Assembly (NCBI GenBank): GCA_024636955.1
Contig: JAGXGB010000024.1
Location: 1 to 64,000 of the forward strand
Reading direction: 5' to 3'
DNA length: 64,000 nucleotides
Source of the DNA: Bacteroidales bacterium
GTDB taxonomy: Bacteria; Bacteroidota; Bacteroidia; Bacteroidales; Lentimicrobiaceae
A program made the translations under genes and the position numbers. Numbering within the stretch: the stretch's first letter is position 1; each line of letters opens with the position of its first letter. Below, one piece after another: positions 9,154-17,342 of the stretch. The notes beneath the pieces are model-generated. The model was not told the DNA's origin. It saw only the letters and a list, made by a program, of their open reading frames with translations, and ran no database searches.

Positions 9154-10482
9154 ATGGCAAAAAGGCTTAAAGATACCTTGTACGAAAAGATACAGGACTG
9201 GAGACCAAGAACCGAACGGCTCATGAAGGAGTACGGTGACGTAGTAGTTGACACAATCACTATCAGTCAGATACTTGGTGGTATGAGGGGAATAAAATCA
9301 CTGGTTTCTGATATATCATATCTTGATCCCATGGAAGGCATCAGATACAGAGGGTACACACTTCCGGAGGTTTTCGAAAAACTTCCCAAGGCAAAAAACT
9401 CTGAAATGCCTACAGTTGAATCACTTTTCTATCTGCTGCTCACTGGCGATATTCCTAATGAAGAGCAAGCAGCTGAAGTAGCTGATGAATTTAATAAACG
9501 TAGAATACTTCCGCGGTATATTTATGAAGTAATTGATGGCATGCCATGTTGCAGTCATCCGATGACTATATTTTCAACTGCAATCCTTACAATGCATCGT
9601 GAATCGTTCTTCACCAAGAAGTATCATGCAGGTGGATTACACAAGGCTGACTATTGGGATCCAACATATGAGGACACATTGAACTTGCTGGCAAAGTTGC
9701 CTGAAGTTGCAACTTATATCTATGCAAAGCTATACCGTGATGGGAAGCGAATACAATCAAACCCAAATCTCGACATGGGAGGTAATTTTGCTCACATGAT
9801 GGGCATACCTAAACCTTATGATGATGTATCGCGCATGCACTTTATTGTACATGCAGATCATGAGGCCGGTAATGTAAGCGCACATACAGGACATTTGGTT
9901 GCAAGTTCACTTTCAGATGTGTATTTATCTATTTCTGCTATGGTTAACGGACTTGCTGGTCCATTGCATGGATTGGCTAACCAGGAAGTATTGCGCTGGC
10001 TTCAGGATTTGATGGATAGCATGAATGGTGAAGTCCCCACCAAGGAACAACTAAGTAAATTTGTTTGGGATACGCTTAATTCAGGACAGGTTATTCCAGG
10101 TTTTGGACATGCCGTTCTGCGTAAGACCGACCCAAGATATATGCTCCAGAGAGAATTTAGCCTCAAGAACCTTGCTGATGATCCTTTGTTTAAAGTTGTC
10201 AGCATGCTTTATGATGTTGTTCCACCAATTCTTCGTGAGCAAGGTAAAGCCAAAAACCCATGGCCTAATGTTGATGCCCAGTCAGGCGTTATTCAATGGC
10301 ATTATGGTGTAAAGGAGTATGATTTTTATACTGTACTCTTTGGTATCGGTCGTTCAATAGGTATATGCGCCAATATTATATGGGACAGGGCACTCGGTTA
10401 CCCACTGGAACGTCCTAAATCATTAACAACCGCAATGCTGGAAGATATGGCTGTTGGTATTCCTGTTGTTGTTGAAGATTAG
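9154..10482 (+). CDS. gltA: Citrate synthase, eukaryotic type
   Basis: The enzyme condenses oxaloacetate and acetyl-CoA to citrate. The 442-aa protein resembles the mitochondrial/type I form more than the NADH-regulated hexameric bacterial form: it has GGMRGIKSL near 42-50, LDPMEGIRYRG at 57-67 and an extended N-terminus. All three catalytic residues are visible: H272 in GPLHGLANQE, H319 in GFGHAVLRKTDPRY and D374 in NVDAQSG. Similar eukaryote-like citrate synthases are known in Geobacter and some Bacteroidota. Co-transcription with icd is likely. A 13-bp hairpin follows at 10545-10587. Confidence 0.95.
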   Translation: MAKRLKDTLYEKIQDWRPRTERLMKEYGDVVVDTITISQILGGMRGIKSLVSDISYLDPMEGIRYRGYTLPEVFEKLPKAKNSEMPTVESLFYLLLTGDIPNEEQAAEVADEFNKRRILPRYIYEVIDGMPCCSHPMTIFSTAILTMHRESFFTKKYHAGGLHKADYWDPTYEDTLNLLAKLPEVATYIYAKLYRDGKRIQSNPNLDMGGNFAHMMGIPKPYDDVSRMHFIVHADHEAGNVSAHTGHLVASSLSDVYLSISAMVNGLAGPLHGLANQEVLRWLQDLMDSMNGEVPTKEQLSKFVWDTLNSGQVIPGFGHAVLRKTDPRYMLQREFSLKNLADDPLFKVVSMLYDVVPPILREQGKAKNPWPNVDAQSGVIQWHYGVKEYDFYTVLFGIGRSIGICANIIWDRALGYPLERPKSLTTAMLEDMAVGIPVVVED

Positions 10483-10544
10483 TCATTGAAATGAGGATTA
10501 GCTTTTAAATATCTTTTATTAGCAGTCATCAATTAAAAAGAGTT

Positions 10545-10587
10545 CAGAGGTTAATGGGTAGTGTTAAAAACTAACCATTAACCTCTG
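10545..10587 (+). terminator. Perfect hairpin after gltA
   Basis: CAGAGGTTAATGG (10545-10557) pairs perfectly with CCATTAACCTCTG (10575-10587) across a 17-nt loop that can extend the stem by TAGT/ACTA. T-rich sequence follows (10591-10605). It could end the icd-gltA transcript. Its right arm doubles as the first unit of the tandem array beginning here. Confidence 0.6.
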
Positions 10588-10758
10588 ATGTTTTCTATTG
10601 TTTTTGAAACCAACCACTAACACATGGTGTTTATTGATCTGCTTAAAACCAATCACTCATTGCAGGCGTTTATTATTATCTTTAAATCGATCAGATATCC
10701 ACAAGCGATTATTATTGATTTCAAATCAACCATTAGCAACTGGCGTTTATTATTAAAC
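10563..10758. repeat. Five-unit degenerate 39-bp tandem array
   Basis: Five imperfect units lie between gltA and yjbQ. Aligned anchor positions (the CCAACCACTA-like core) are 10571, 10610, 10649, 10687 and 10726, giving spacings of 39, 39, 38 and 39. Each unit reads roughly AAACCAACCATTA, then a variable stretch, then GCGTTTATTATT. Units have drifted but stay in phase. There is no open reading frame through the array and no spacer/repeat alternation, so it is not a CRISPR. It ends about 10 nt before the yjbQ start, so it makes up that gene's upstream region. Confidence 0.7.
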
Positions 10759-10767
10759 TATTAAAGC

Positions 10768-11178
10768 ATGGTTCAGCAAACAGAATTTTCATTACCACCA
10801 TTTAAACGAGGCTTCCATCTGATCACAGATATTGTTAAAGATAATCTTCCTGATCTGCCTCAGACAGGTGTGATGCATCTTTTTATCAAACACACATCGG
10901 CAGGTATTTGCATCAATGAGAATTCCGCTGCTGAAGTACTGAGTGACTTTAACACTTTCTTCAATAAGCTGGTGCCCGAGGGGAGTGAACTTTATGAGCA
11001 TTCAGAAGAGGGAAAGGATGATATGCCTGCGCATATAAAGTCAGTGCTTACCGGCACTTCTCTTCAGATACCAATCTCCGGCAAAAGAATAAATCTTGGT
11101 ACCTGGCAGGGGATTTATTTGTGCGAATTCCGGAATAATGGAGGTTCCCGTAAACTGGTTGTCAGTATTGTGTCCTGA
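10768..11178 (+). CDS. YjbQ family protein (UPF0047)
   Basis: The 136-aa protein has the hallmarks of the YjbQ/UPF0047 fold: FIKHTSAGICINENSA at about 45-60, a HIKSVLTG segment, and the C-terminal LGTWQGIYLCEFR. Some members have weak thiamine-phosphate synthase activity and can compensate for loss of ThiE, but the physiological role is unsettled. It has no signal peptide. It is flanked upstream by the 39-bp tandem array and downstream by a convergent epimerase gene, so it appears to be a single-gene unit. Confidence 0.9.
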   Translation: MVQQTEFSLPPFKRGFHLITDIVKDNLPDLPQTGVMHLFIKHTSAGICINENSAAEVLSDFNTFFNKLVPEGSELYEHSEEGKDDMPAHIKSVLTGTSLQIPISGKRINLGTWQGIYLCEFRNNGGSRKLVVSIVS

Positions 11179-11238
11179 GGATATAATGCATCTTTTAAAA
11201 TTGGTCAACAGCTTGCTCTGATTTTTTTATGCAACTAA

Positions 11239-12243
11239 CTACACTGGTGACTGCGTTTTATCTTTCAAATTTTCGAAATACCACTGGATGGCAACTTTCA
11301 AACCCTGGCTTATATTATATTGCGGATTGTAGCCAAGAAGTGATTTGGCCTTATCAATTGAAGCAAGTGAATGCATTACATCTCCCTGGCGAGGTGGTCC
11401 ATATTCGGGCTTAATTTCTTTAATTGAAGGTTGGTATTCAGAAAGGAATTCTACCAAATAATCATATAGCTCATTCAAAGAAGTATTCTCACCAAATGCA
11501 ACATTGTAAACTGTATTTATGCTTTCAGGATTATTAGATAGCAAGGCAAGTTGATTAATTTGGACTACATTATCAATATACGTGAAATCGCGCGATTGAG
11601 CTCCATCGCCATGTATTATTGGAGATTCCCCATTAAGCAGAGATTTAATAAAGCGTGGGATTACTGCAGCATAAGCACCATCAGGGTCCTGACGTTTACC
11701 AAAAACATTGAAGTACCGCAGTCCAATAGTTTCCATGCCATAAAGGTTTGCAAATACTTTAGCGTAAAGCTCATTTACGTACTTAGTTATTGCATAAGGT
11801 GATAAAGGATTGCCGATTAGATCTTCAACTTTTGGCAGTGCGGGATGGTCGCCGTAAGTTGAAGAGCTGGCAGCATAAACAAACCGTTTCACTTTGGCGT
11901 CGCGTGCTGCAACAAGCATTTTTACAAAGCCATCAATATTTACTTCAGTTGATGTAACAGGATCATTTATAGAACGTGGAACTGATCCTAAAGCTGCCTG
12001 ATGAAGCACAAACTCCACTCCATTGCACGCTAAATTGCAGGTTTCCTGATCGCGAATGTCACCTTCGATAAGTACAAACATCGGATTTTCAATGAACTGC
12101 GCAATGTTTGAGCGTTTACCAGTTGCAAAGTTATCAAGGCAAATAACCTTGTTACCTTGAGCCAGCAATGCTTCAACAAGGTTAGAACCAATAAAACCGG
12201 CTCCCCCTGTAACAAGAACGGTTGATGAATGCAGCTTATCCAT
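11239..12243 (-). CDS. NAD-dependent UDP-sugar 4-epimerase (WbpP/TviC-like)
   Basis: This 334-aa protein is an extended short-chain dehydrogenase. The NAD-binding motif TGGAGFIGSNLVEALL lies at about 12-27, and the catalytic triad is in SSSTYGD and YAITK (YxxxK, near 150). It most resembles WbpP/TviC-type enzymes that interconvert UDP-GlcNAc and UDP-GalNAc (or their uronic acids). The exact sugar cannot be read from the sequence. It would supply nucleotide sugars for surface glycans such as those of the locus near 49-59 kb. The DUF4340 gene ends 10 nt before its start, so it may be the last gene of the unit that includes gldF and gldG. Confidence 0.88.
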   Translation of the reverse strand: MDKLHSSTVLVTGGAGFIGSNLVEALLAQGNKVICLDNFATGKRSNIAQFIENPMFVLIEGDIRDQETCNLACNGVEFVLHQAALGSVPRSINDPVTSTEVNIDGFVKMLVAARDAKVKRFVYAASSSTYGDHPALPKVEDLIGNPLSPYAITKYVNELYAKVFANLYGMETIGLRYFNVFGKRQDPDGAYAAVIPRFIKSLLNGESPIIHGDGAQSRDFTYIDNVVQINQLALLSNNPESINTVYNVAFGENTSLNELYDYLVEFLSEYQPSIKEIKPEYGPPRQGDVMHSLASIDKAKSLLGYNPQYNISQGLKVAIQWYFENLKDKTQSPV

Positions 12244-12253
12244 AACAATATTT

Positions 12254-13306
12254 TTATGCCGGTTTATTTGTAAATGCTGAAAGTGGCATTAGTATTTTAT
12301 CAAAAACAAAAAATTGCACAGTAACAAAATCTTCTTCGTTTACTAAACCAAACATTCTGTCAAGGTCATAAGTTACAGGGGAGCCATCAAAAATATCAAC
12401 TTCCGGCTCTGGAAGCAAACGTACAAACGTACGGATTGACTGCTTTGAACCATCCTTAGCCTCAAGAATAATATGATGCTTTGGTGCTGCATCCATAATT
12501 GAATCACGCCTTTGAGGATCCATATCATTCATAAGGAGCTCATATCTTATATTGCGAAAACTATTCACCCAGCTTACAAGCCTGAGGGTGTCATACCCAT
12601 CTATCTCAGTGTTATTGCTGAGCCTGATAAGCTTAAGGTTTTCATTGTTTTGGTTCTCTACTATGTATGATTCCTGGGGATGGTCAAGGAATTCAACTCT
12701 TATGCTCTTTATGTCAGGTAGTTTCTTATTGAAAACGGTATGAACCCTCCAGTCGGTTTCTGAAGTTGAGAAACGTGAGGCTATGTAGCCTCTTAATCCT
12801 GGCAGGTATAATACAACCGGACTTGTAGCATTTTCCATAAGGGCGAAAGTGCCGAAATTGTCCATTGTTGCATCTCCAATATAGAATGTTTTAGTTAGCT
12901 TCTCTCTGGGAAACAATTTAATCTTACCGAAATCAATAAAATGTTTATTCTGGTATACTTCAACTTTAACTGATTTTGCAGCCATGATCTTAAGCACATT
13001 GTCATGTGCTGCTTTGGCAACTGGTTCGCGTACTTCCATATTTGCAAGCGTGTTAAGCAGAACATCCAGGTTTTCGTGACGTGCTCCATACTTGCCATTC
13101 AACTTCCAGCCTGATGGTGAACGCTCAAGGAGTACCTGTTGATCAAACTTGTCAACCATAAATATTTTAGTTATTGAAGCAGTATCTTTTACAGCGAATT
13201 CACTAATTCCCGGATTTAGAGTACTGTTTGAACGCGAGTATAACAACACCGCTGCTAAAACAGCCAGAACGATGGTAATAATAAGTAAGTTTCTGTTTTT
13301 GTTCAT
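12254..13306 (-). CDS. DUF4340 domain protein next to gldG
   Basis: The protein has an N-terminal transmembrane anchor (NLLIITIVLAVLAAVLLYS) and a long extracytoplasmic domain of the DUF4340 type, with about 350 residues when the ATG at 13306 is used. An upstream ATG at 13414 exists in frame, but it would overlap gldG by 94 bp and put a non-membrane stretch before the anchor, so the 13306 start is preferred. It lies 14 nt downstream of the gldG stop. DUF4340 proteins often sit next to GldG-type ABC components across bacteria, which suggests a shared periplasmic role. Biochemical function is unknown. Confidence 0.8.
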   Translation of the reverse strand: MNKNRNLLIITIVLAVLAAVLLYSRSNSTLNPGISEFAVKDTASITKIFMVDKFDQQVLLERSPSGWKLNGKYGARHENLDVLLNTLANMEVREPVAKAAHDNVLKIMAAKSVKVEVYQNKHFIDFGKIKLFPREKLTKTFYIGDATMDNFGTFALMENATSPVVLYLPGLRGYIASRFSTSETDWRVHTVFNKKLPDIKSIRVEFLDHPQESYIVENQNNENLKLIRLSNNTEIDGYDTLRLVSWVNSFRNIRYELLMNDMDPQRRDSIMDAAPKHHIILEAKDGSKQSIRTFVRLLPEPEVDIFDGSPVTYDLDRMFGLVNEEDFVTVQFFVFDKILMPLSAFTNKPA

Positions 13307-13320
13307 GATAATGATGTAGT

Positions 13321-15072
13321 TTATTTGCTGAAACGTCTTTTGCGTATAGCAAATTGTATAATTCCGAATAAAATGACCAGCGCTACAGGCACCAGTATAT
13401 TGATGAGTTGCCATGACAGCAGGTTCTCACGTGCCTTTGCTACATCAAGTACCCTTAGTTTTAGTTCGCGGGAACGAACAGCCATTAGTCCTGCATCATC
13501 ACTCAGATAATTAACGGCATTCAGAATAAGCTCCTTATTGCCAAATGTCTGTCCGGTGTGTCTGTCGTATCCAAGAGGCAGAGGTGTGTATGTACCACTT
13601 GAAAACTGTACTTGATTTCGAATAATGTCACCATCTGCAATTACTATCATCCTATTGTTTTCACTTTGAGGAGTGAAGCCTATTTCAGGTGATTGTGATA
13701 TTTCTCTTGGAACACGGTTATTATAAACTGACTGGAATTCACCCTCAAGCAGTACAGCTACAGGTTGAGGAGGATCAGTAAAATTTCGGGTATCAGGTTC
13801 TTTACCAAGTATCTCAAGGCTTATCATTACAGGGGTTAGCGAAACGCGGGTATATTTTGATGTTGTTAGCAATACAGTCTTTTTGATTGCCGGATCACCA
13901 ACTGTATCAATACTGCTGATAAATTCAGTTCTTACAGCATTTAGATTCTTTACAATTGGATTTGAGGAAGTGGAAGTTAGTACAGGAAAATAAGGCCATG
14001 GGAAAAAATCGAACTGAGGCTGATTGCCCATGTAGCCTGTCACCATTGGAATAGGTAAAGCCGCCATATCCATTAATAGGTTGCTATTAAGCCTTACTCC
14101 GTATTTAAATAGCAAATCATTAAGGTTGATATCATTAGTAATTCCAACTGTACGGTTTGAAGTCTGCAAACTATCCATAGTAGCAAATACGGGGTCAATT
14201 AACCAGAGTATCTTGCCGCCTTTCATTACATACTGATCGATAATAAACTTATCCTTTTCATTGAAAACAGAATCAGGTTTTGCAATAATCACAGCTTTGT
14301 ATTTATTAATGATGTTGTAGTTGCCGTCCTCGGTCTCAATTCTTTCAGAAAAGGCACTTAGGTTGCCGTTAAGGTCAACATACTCAACATTATAATAGTC
14401 GGACAGTGCGTTAGCAATATCAGAAGTCTCAAGCTTTGATAGTTCACCATGTCCCTGGGTAAAAGCTATTTTTGGCTTAGAGACTGTGCTAAGCTTTCGT
14501 ATTGAGCTTAAAATATTGTACTCGAGGGCTTGAATTGAATTATTAATTATGTCTTTAGGTGCTGCACCAAGTTTATTGGCTAATAGGGAAAGAGGGACAG
14601 TGCGGCCTTTATAGGTAACTAAAGCTCCAGGGAAAATGCTTTGTTGCTTCTGTCCTTCCTTAGTACGAACCGCTATATCAGTAGCAACCAGTCCTTGTTG
14701 CAATAACCTTTCAGCAACATCCCTCCGTGTCTTGGCATCCTCAGAAGCCAGTGGATTTATAAATTCATACTGAATATTATCACTGTAAGCCCTGAATTCA
14801 TCGAGCATTTCGCGGGTTGACCGGCTCAGGCGCTTGAATTCTGAGGGAAGATCACCATCAAGATAAACTTTAAAATAGATAATATCATCTGTTTCCCTGA
14901 TGATTTGACGTGTAGATGATGAAAGCGTATATCTTTTCTCTGAGGTGAGGTCAAAACGGGTAAAAATATAAGTTCCAATTACATTAAGCAGTACGATTAT
15001 GATGAGCCCTGCAATAAGTTGTATGAAGCTATCAGAACGAGGATTTTTCTTTTTTTTATTTACTTTTTCCAT
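13321..15072 (-). CDS. gldG: Gliding-associated ABC transporter substrate-binding component GldG
   Basis: The 583-aa protein has an N-terminal transmembrane segment (about residues 18-40), a large periplasmic ABC_transp_aux (GldG-type) domain, and a C-terminal transmembrane segment (SWQLINILVPVALVILFGI) followed by a basic tail. In Flavobacterium, GldA, GldF and GldG form an ABC transporter needed for gliding, but homologues are common in non-gliding Bacteroidota. gldF lies immediately upstream (47 nt) and a DUF4340 gene follows. GldA, the ATPase partner, is not in this window. Whether this organism glides cannot be told from the locus. Confidence 0.92.
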   Translation of the reverse strand: MEKVNKKKKNPRSDSFIQLIAGLIIIVLLNVIGTYIFTRFDLTSEKRYTLSSSTRQIIRETDDIIYFKVYLDGDLPSEFKRLSRSTREMLDEFRAYSDNIQYEFINPLASEDAKTRRDVAERLLQQGLVATDIAVRTKEGQKQQSIFPGALVTYKGRTVPLSLLANKLGAAPKDIINNSIQALEYNILSSIRKLSTVSKPKIAFTQGHGELSKLETSDIANALSDYYNVEYVDLNGNLSAFSERIETEDGNYNIINKYKAVIIAKPDSVFNEKDKFIIDQYVMKGGKILWLIDPVFATMDSLQTSNRTVGITNDINLNDLLFKYGVRLNSNLLMDMAALPIPMVTGYMGNQPQFDFFPWPYFPVLTSTSSNPIVKNLNAVRTEFISSIDTVGDPAIKKTVLLTTSKYTRVSLTPVMISLEILGKEPDTRNFTDPPQPVAVLLEGEFQSVYNNRVPREISQSPEIGFTPQSENNRMIVIADGDIIRNQVQFSSGTYTPLPLGYDRHTGQTFGNKELILNAVNYLSDDAGLMAVRSRELKLRVLDVAKARENLLSWQLINILVPVALVILFGIIQFAIRKRRFSK

Positions 15073-15119
15073 TTTACTAAAGCTTGGGAAAATTTAATGG
15101 TTGTTGCACTTGCTGTTAG

Positions 15120-15857
15120 TTATTTTTCCCACTTTCTGCTCTCGAGTGATATTTTCGCGAGCAAGAAAAAAATAGCAATTATGCTTATAAAATAAATAAC
15201 GTCACGAGTATCAATAACGCCTCTACTCAGAGAATTATAGTGTTCCTGAATGCCAAGTGACCTGATAAACAAGCTTACTTTGCTGAAGATAGTCATGTCA
15301 GCAATTAGCTCAAATCCTATAAATGCAAACCCGCAAATAACCAGTCCGGAAATGAAAGCTACAATCTGATTATCAGTGATTGAAGATACGAAGAGTCCTA
15401 TTGCTGTAAAGGCTGAAGCCAGCAACAATAGCCCAATATAAGAACCCCAAAGTCCACCAAAATCAAGATTTCCTTTAGGAAGTCCCAATTGATAAACAGA
15501 TATCACATAAACAAGGGTTGGTAAAAGTGAGAAAACCACAAGTGTGACGCCAGCAAGGTATTTTGCAAGGATTATTTGAAAGTCAGTGATGGGCTTTGTG
15601 ATAAGTATCTCGATAGTGCCAAGCCTTTTTTCATCGGCAAATGAACGCATGGTAATTGCCGGTACCAGAAAAAGGAAAACAAATGGCGCAAGAACAAAAA
15701 AGTTGTCGAGTGAAGCATAGCCAAAGTCGATAATGTTGAATCCTGCCGGGAATACCCATAGAAACAGGCCGTTCAATACGAGGAAAACAACAATGGCAAC
15801 ATACCCTATTAAGGAATTAAGGAAACTGAAAATCTCTTTTCTGTATAGTGTAAACAT
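15120..15857 (-). CDS. gldF: Gliding-associated ABC transporter permease GldF
   Basis: This 245-aa integral membrane protein is an ABC-2-type permease with about six hydrophobic segments. It starts with the MFTLYRKEIFSFLNSLIGY amphipathic lead typical of GldF. The cytosolic MRSFADEKRLGTIEILITKPI coupling region is characteristic of ABC-2 permeases. It is followed by gldG and preceded 59 nt upstream by the SAM hydrolase gene. The partner ATPase (GldA) must be encoded elsewhere. Confidence 0.92.
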   Translation of the reverse strand: MFTLYRKEIFSFLNSLIGYVAIVVFLVLNGLFLWVFPAGFNIIDFGYASLDNFFVLAPFVFLFLVPAITMRSFADEKRLGTIEILITKPITDFQIILAKYLAGVTLVVFSLLPTLVYVISVYQLGLPKGNLDFGGLWGSYIGLLLLASAFTAIGLFVSSITDNQIVAFISGLVICGFAFIGFELIADMTIFSKVSLFIRSLGIQEHYNSLSRGVIDTRDVIYFISIIAIFFLLAKISLESRKWEK

Positions 15858-15916
15858 AATAGTTTGATAGGAAGAAACTTTAGAGTGGCAAATTTACTTA
15901 AAAAAACAATACTTGC

Positions 15917-16702
15917 TTAGTCATGAAACTCAATAAGTACAGGCTGGTCAGGTTTGTAACCCAGGAGGCTTGCAGCAGGTCCTCTGTTAACAGCTATTTC
16001 TACAAAGCCTGTAGTGCTGAAGAGGACGGCTATCTCACCTTCAGGAACATCCCCATAAGCATCATGAATCTTCTTTATTTTTTCAGATTTACCCCTGTTG
16101 ATTAATGAAAAACTTCTTCCCTGCCCCATCTGAATGAACTCATCAGCAGTTACATTAATGTATAGGTTTTGATAGTTATCCACATACATAACCCTTGCCT
16201 GCAATTGGTTTCCATTAAGATGTGGTTGCATGTTAATAGAAGTAGTGAGTTGATTGCGTGGATCACCAATTTCACTAACATCATTACCTTTTGCTAAGTG
16301 TACTGCAGCCTTTACAAAACGATCACGTGTTGAGAAAGTAAAATAATTTGTATCCTGTGGTATTGTAAGTTCATATATCTCTTCTGGCAAGCTACTGAAT
16401 AACAGTGTAAAAATGCCGTTATCGGCTCCAATAAAGTAATGATGATTATACTTCACAACAACATGTGGAACTGATTCTGATTCTTCAGTACTCACACCGA
16501 TGATATGAATAGTATTCTCTGGGAAGTTACGATAAGCATTACGAAGAATAAAAGCCGCTTTTTTTAAGTCAAAAGGCGGTATTAAGTGTGTGATATCAAA
16601 AATTTTTGCATCAGGCAGACGACTGATGATTGAACCCTTCACTGCTCCAAGGTAGTGGTCTAACAGTCCCCAATCAGTTGTTAGCGTAATGATAGCCGGC
16701 AT
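15917..16702 (-). CDS. SAM hydroxide adenosyltransferase (DUF62)
   Basis: The 261-aa protein belongs to the DUF62 family, which hydrolyses S-adenosylmethionine to adenosine and methionine and is related to fluorinase and chlorinase. The N-terminal ITLTTDWGLLDHYLGAVKG (about 5-23) is the conserved start of the family, and FIGADNGIFTLLF (about 90-102) is another diagnostic block. The chlorinase/fluorinase-specific loop is not obvious, so hydroxide is the likely nucleophile. It precedes gldF in the same orientation. A -7 element at 16737-16744 suggests that the transcript starts here. Confidence 0.88.
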   Translation of the reverse strand: MPAIITLTTDWGLLDHYLGAVKGSIISRLPDAKIFDITHLIPPFDLKKAAFILRNAYRNFPENTIHIIGVSTEESESVPHVVVKYNHHYFIGADNGIFTLLFSSLPEEIYELTIPQDTNYFTFSTRDRFVKAAVHLAKGNDVSEIGDPRNQLTTSINMQPHLNGNQLQARVMYVDNYQNLYINVTADEFIQMGQGRSFSLINRGKSEKIKKIHDAYGDVPEGEIAVLFSTTGFVEIAVNRGPAASLLGYKPDQPVLIEFHD

Positions 16703-16736
16703 TCTAAATTTTTTAGGTAAGCAAAGATTCCTATTG

Positions 16737-16744
16737 CAAAGTTA
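16737..16744 (-). promoter_or_regulatory. -7 element upstream of the SAM hydrolase-gldFG unit
   Basis: The minus strand reads TAACTTTG, a full TAnnTTTG match, 34 nt upstream of the ATG at 16702. No -33 element at 19-21 nt was recognised. Confidence 0.45.
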
Positions 16745-16897
16745 AGAACAAAGTTCAGGAATATTACTTGCAGAATAATACAATATTACAGAATTTATAA
16801 GTTATATTGGTATCTGTAGCGCTGTGGCAAGCATTTTGTTGAAGATACCTAATGATGTACTATCCCTATTTATCGTAACCGATTCAAACATAATAAT

Positions 16898-17302
16898 ATG
16901 AAGAAACTGGTTTTTATTTTTGCGTTTCCATTACTTTTCACATCTTGTCTTAAAGAAGGATCTAATTATGTAAGTTATACCGGGTATATAAATATTGATC
17001 AGATGTTAGTACCTGACACCGCAAGGGTAGGGGATGTTGTTCAGGTATTTGCACGAGGAGGAGCACCAAATGGTTGTTGGTCTGATCTGGAACTCATCAT
17101 GACCAAGCAAAATGATTCATTAGTATACATTACAGGAATAGGTCATTTTGAATCAACTGATGGCATCTGTACTGATATCTATCAAATACTTGATTCTACA
17201 TTCAGCTATAAAGCGATGAAACCAGGGACTATAAAATTTGTTGGACAATCACCTAATGACAGTCTTCGTGTTGAATCGTTGATCGTATTGCCTGCTCGAT
17301 AA
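16898..17302 (+). CDS. Small predicted lipoprotein, unknown function
   Basis: The 134-aa protein has a short lipoprotein signal peptide ending in the lipobox LFTSC, with C17 as the likely acylation site. The mature part is about 117 residues of beta-rich sequence with two further cysteines (NGCWSD and DGICTD) that could form a disulfide. No family was recognised. It is a single gene between the minus-strand SAM hydrolase (divergent) and the phosphate transporter (convergent). An outer-membrane or periplasm-facing lipoprotein is the safest reading. Confidence 0.7.
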   Translation: MKKLVFIFAFPLLFTSCLKEGSNYVSYTGYINIDQMLVPDTARVGDVVQVFARGGAPNGCWSDLELIMTKQNDSLVYITGIGHFESTDGICTDIYQILDSTFSYKAMKPGTIKFVGQSPNDSLRVESLIVLPAR

Positions 17303-17342
17303 GAAAAGTACACAAGATCAACATTACTTATTTCAGAAATCC

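Noticed and set aside
10563-10758. CRISPR array
   Set aside because: Units are contiguous and degenerate with no repeat-spacer alternation, and no cas gene was seen.
13307-13414. N-terminal extension of the DUF4340 protein
   Set aside because: It would overlap gldG and place a soluble stretch before the membrane anchor; the ATG at 13306 fits better.
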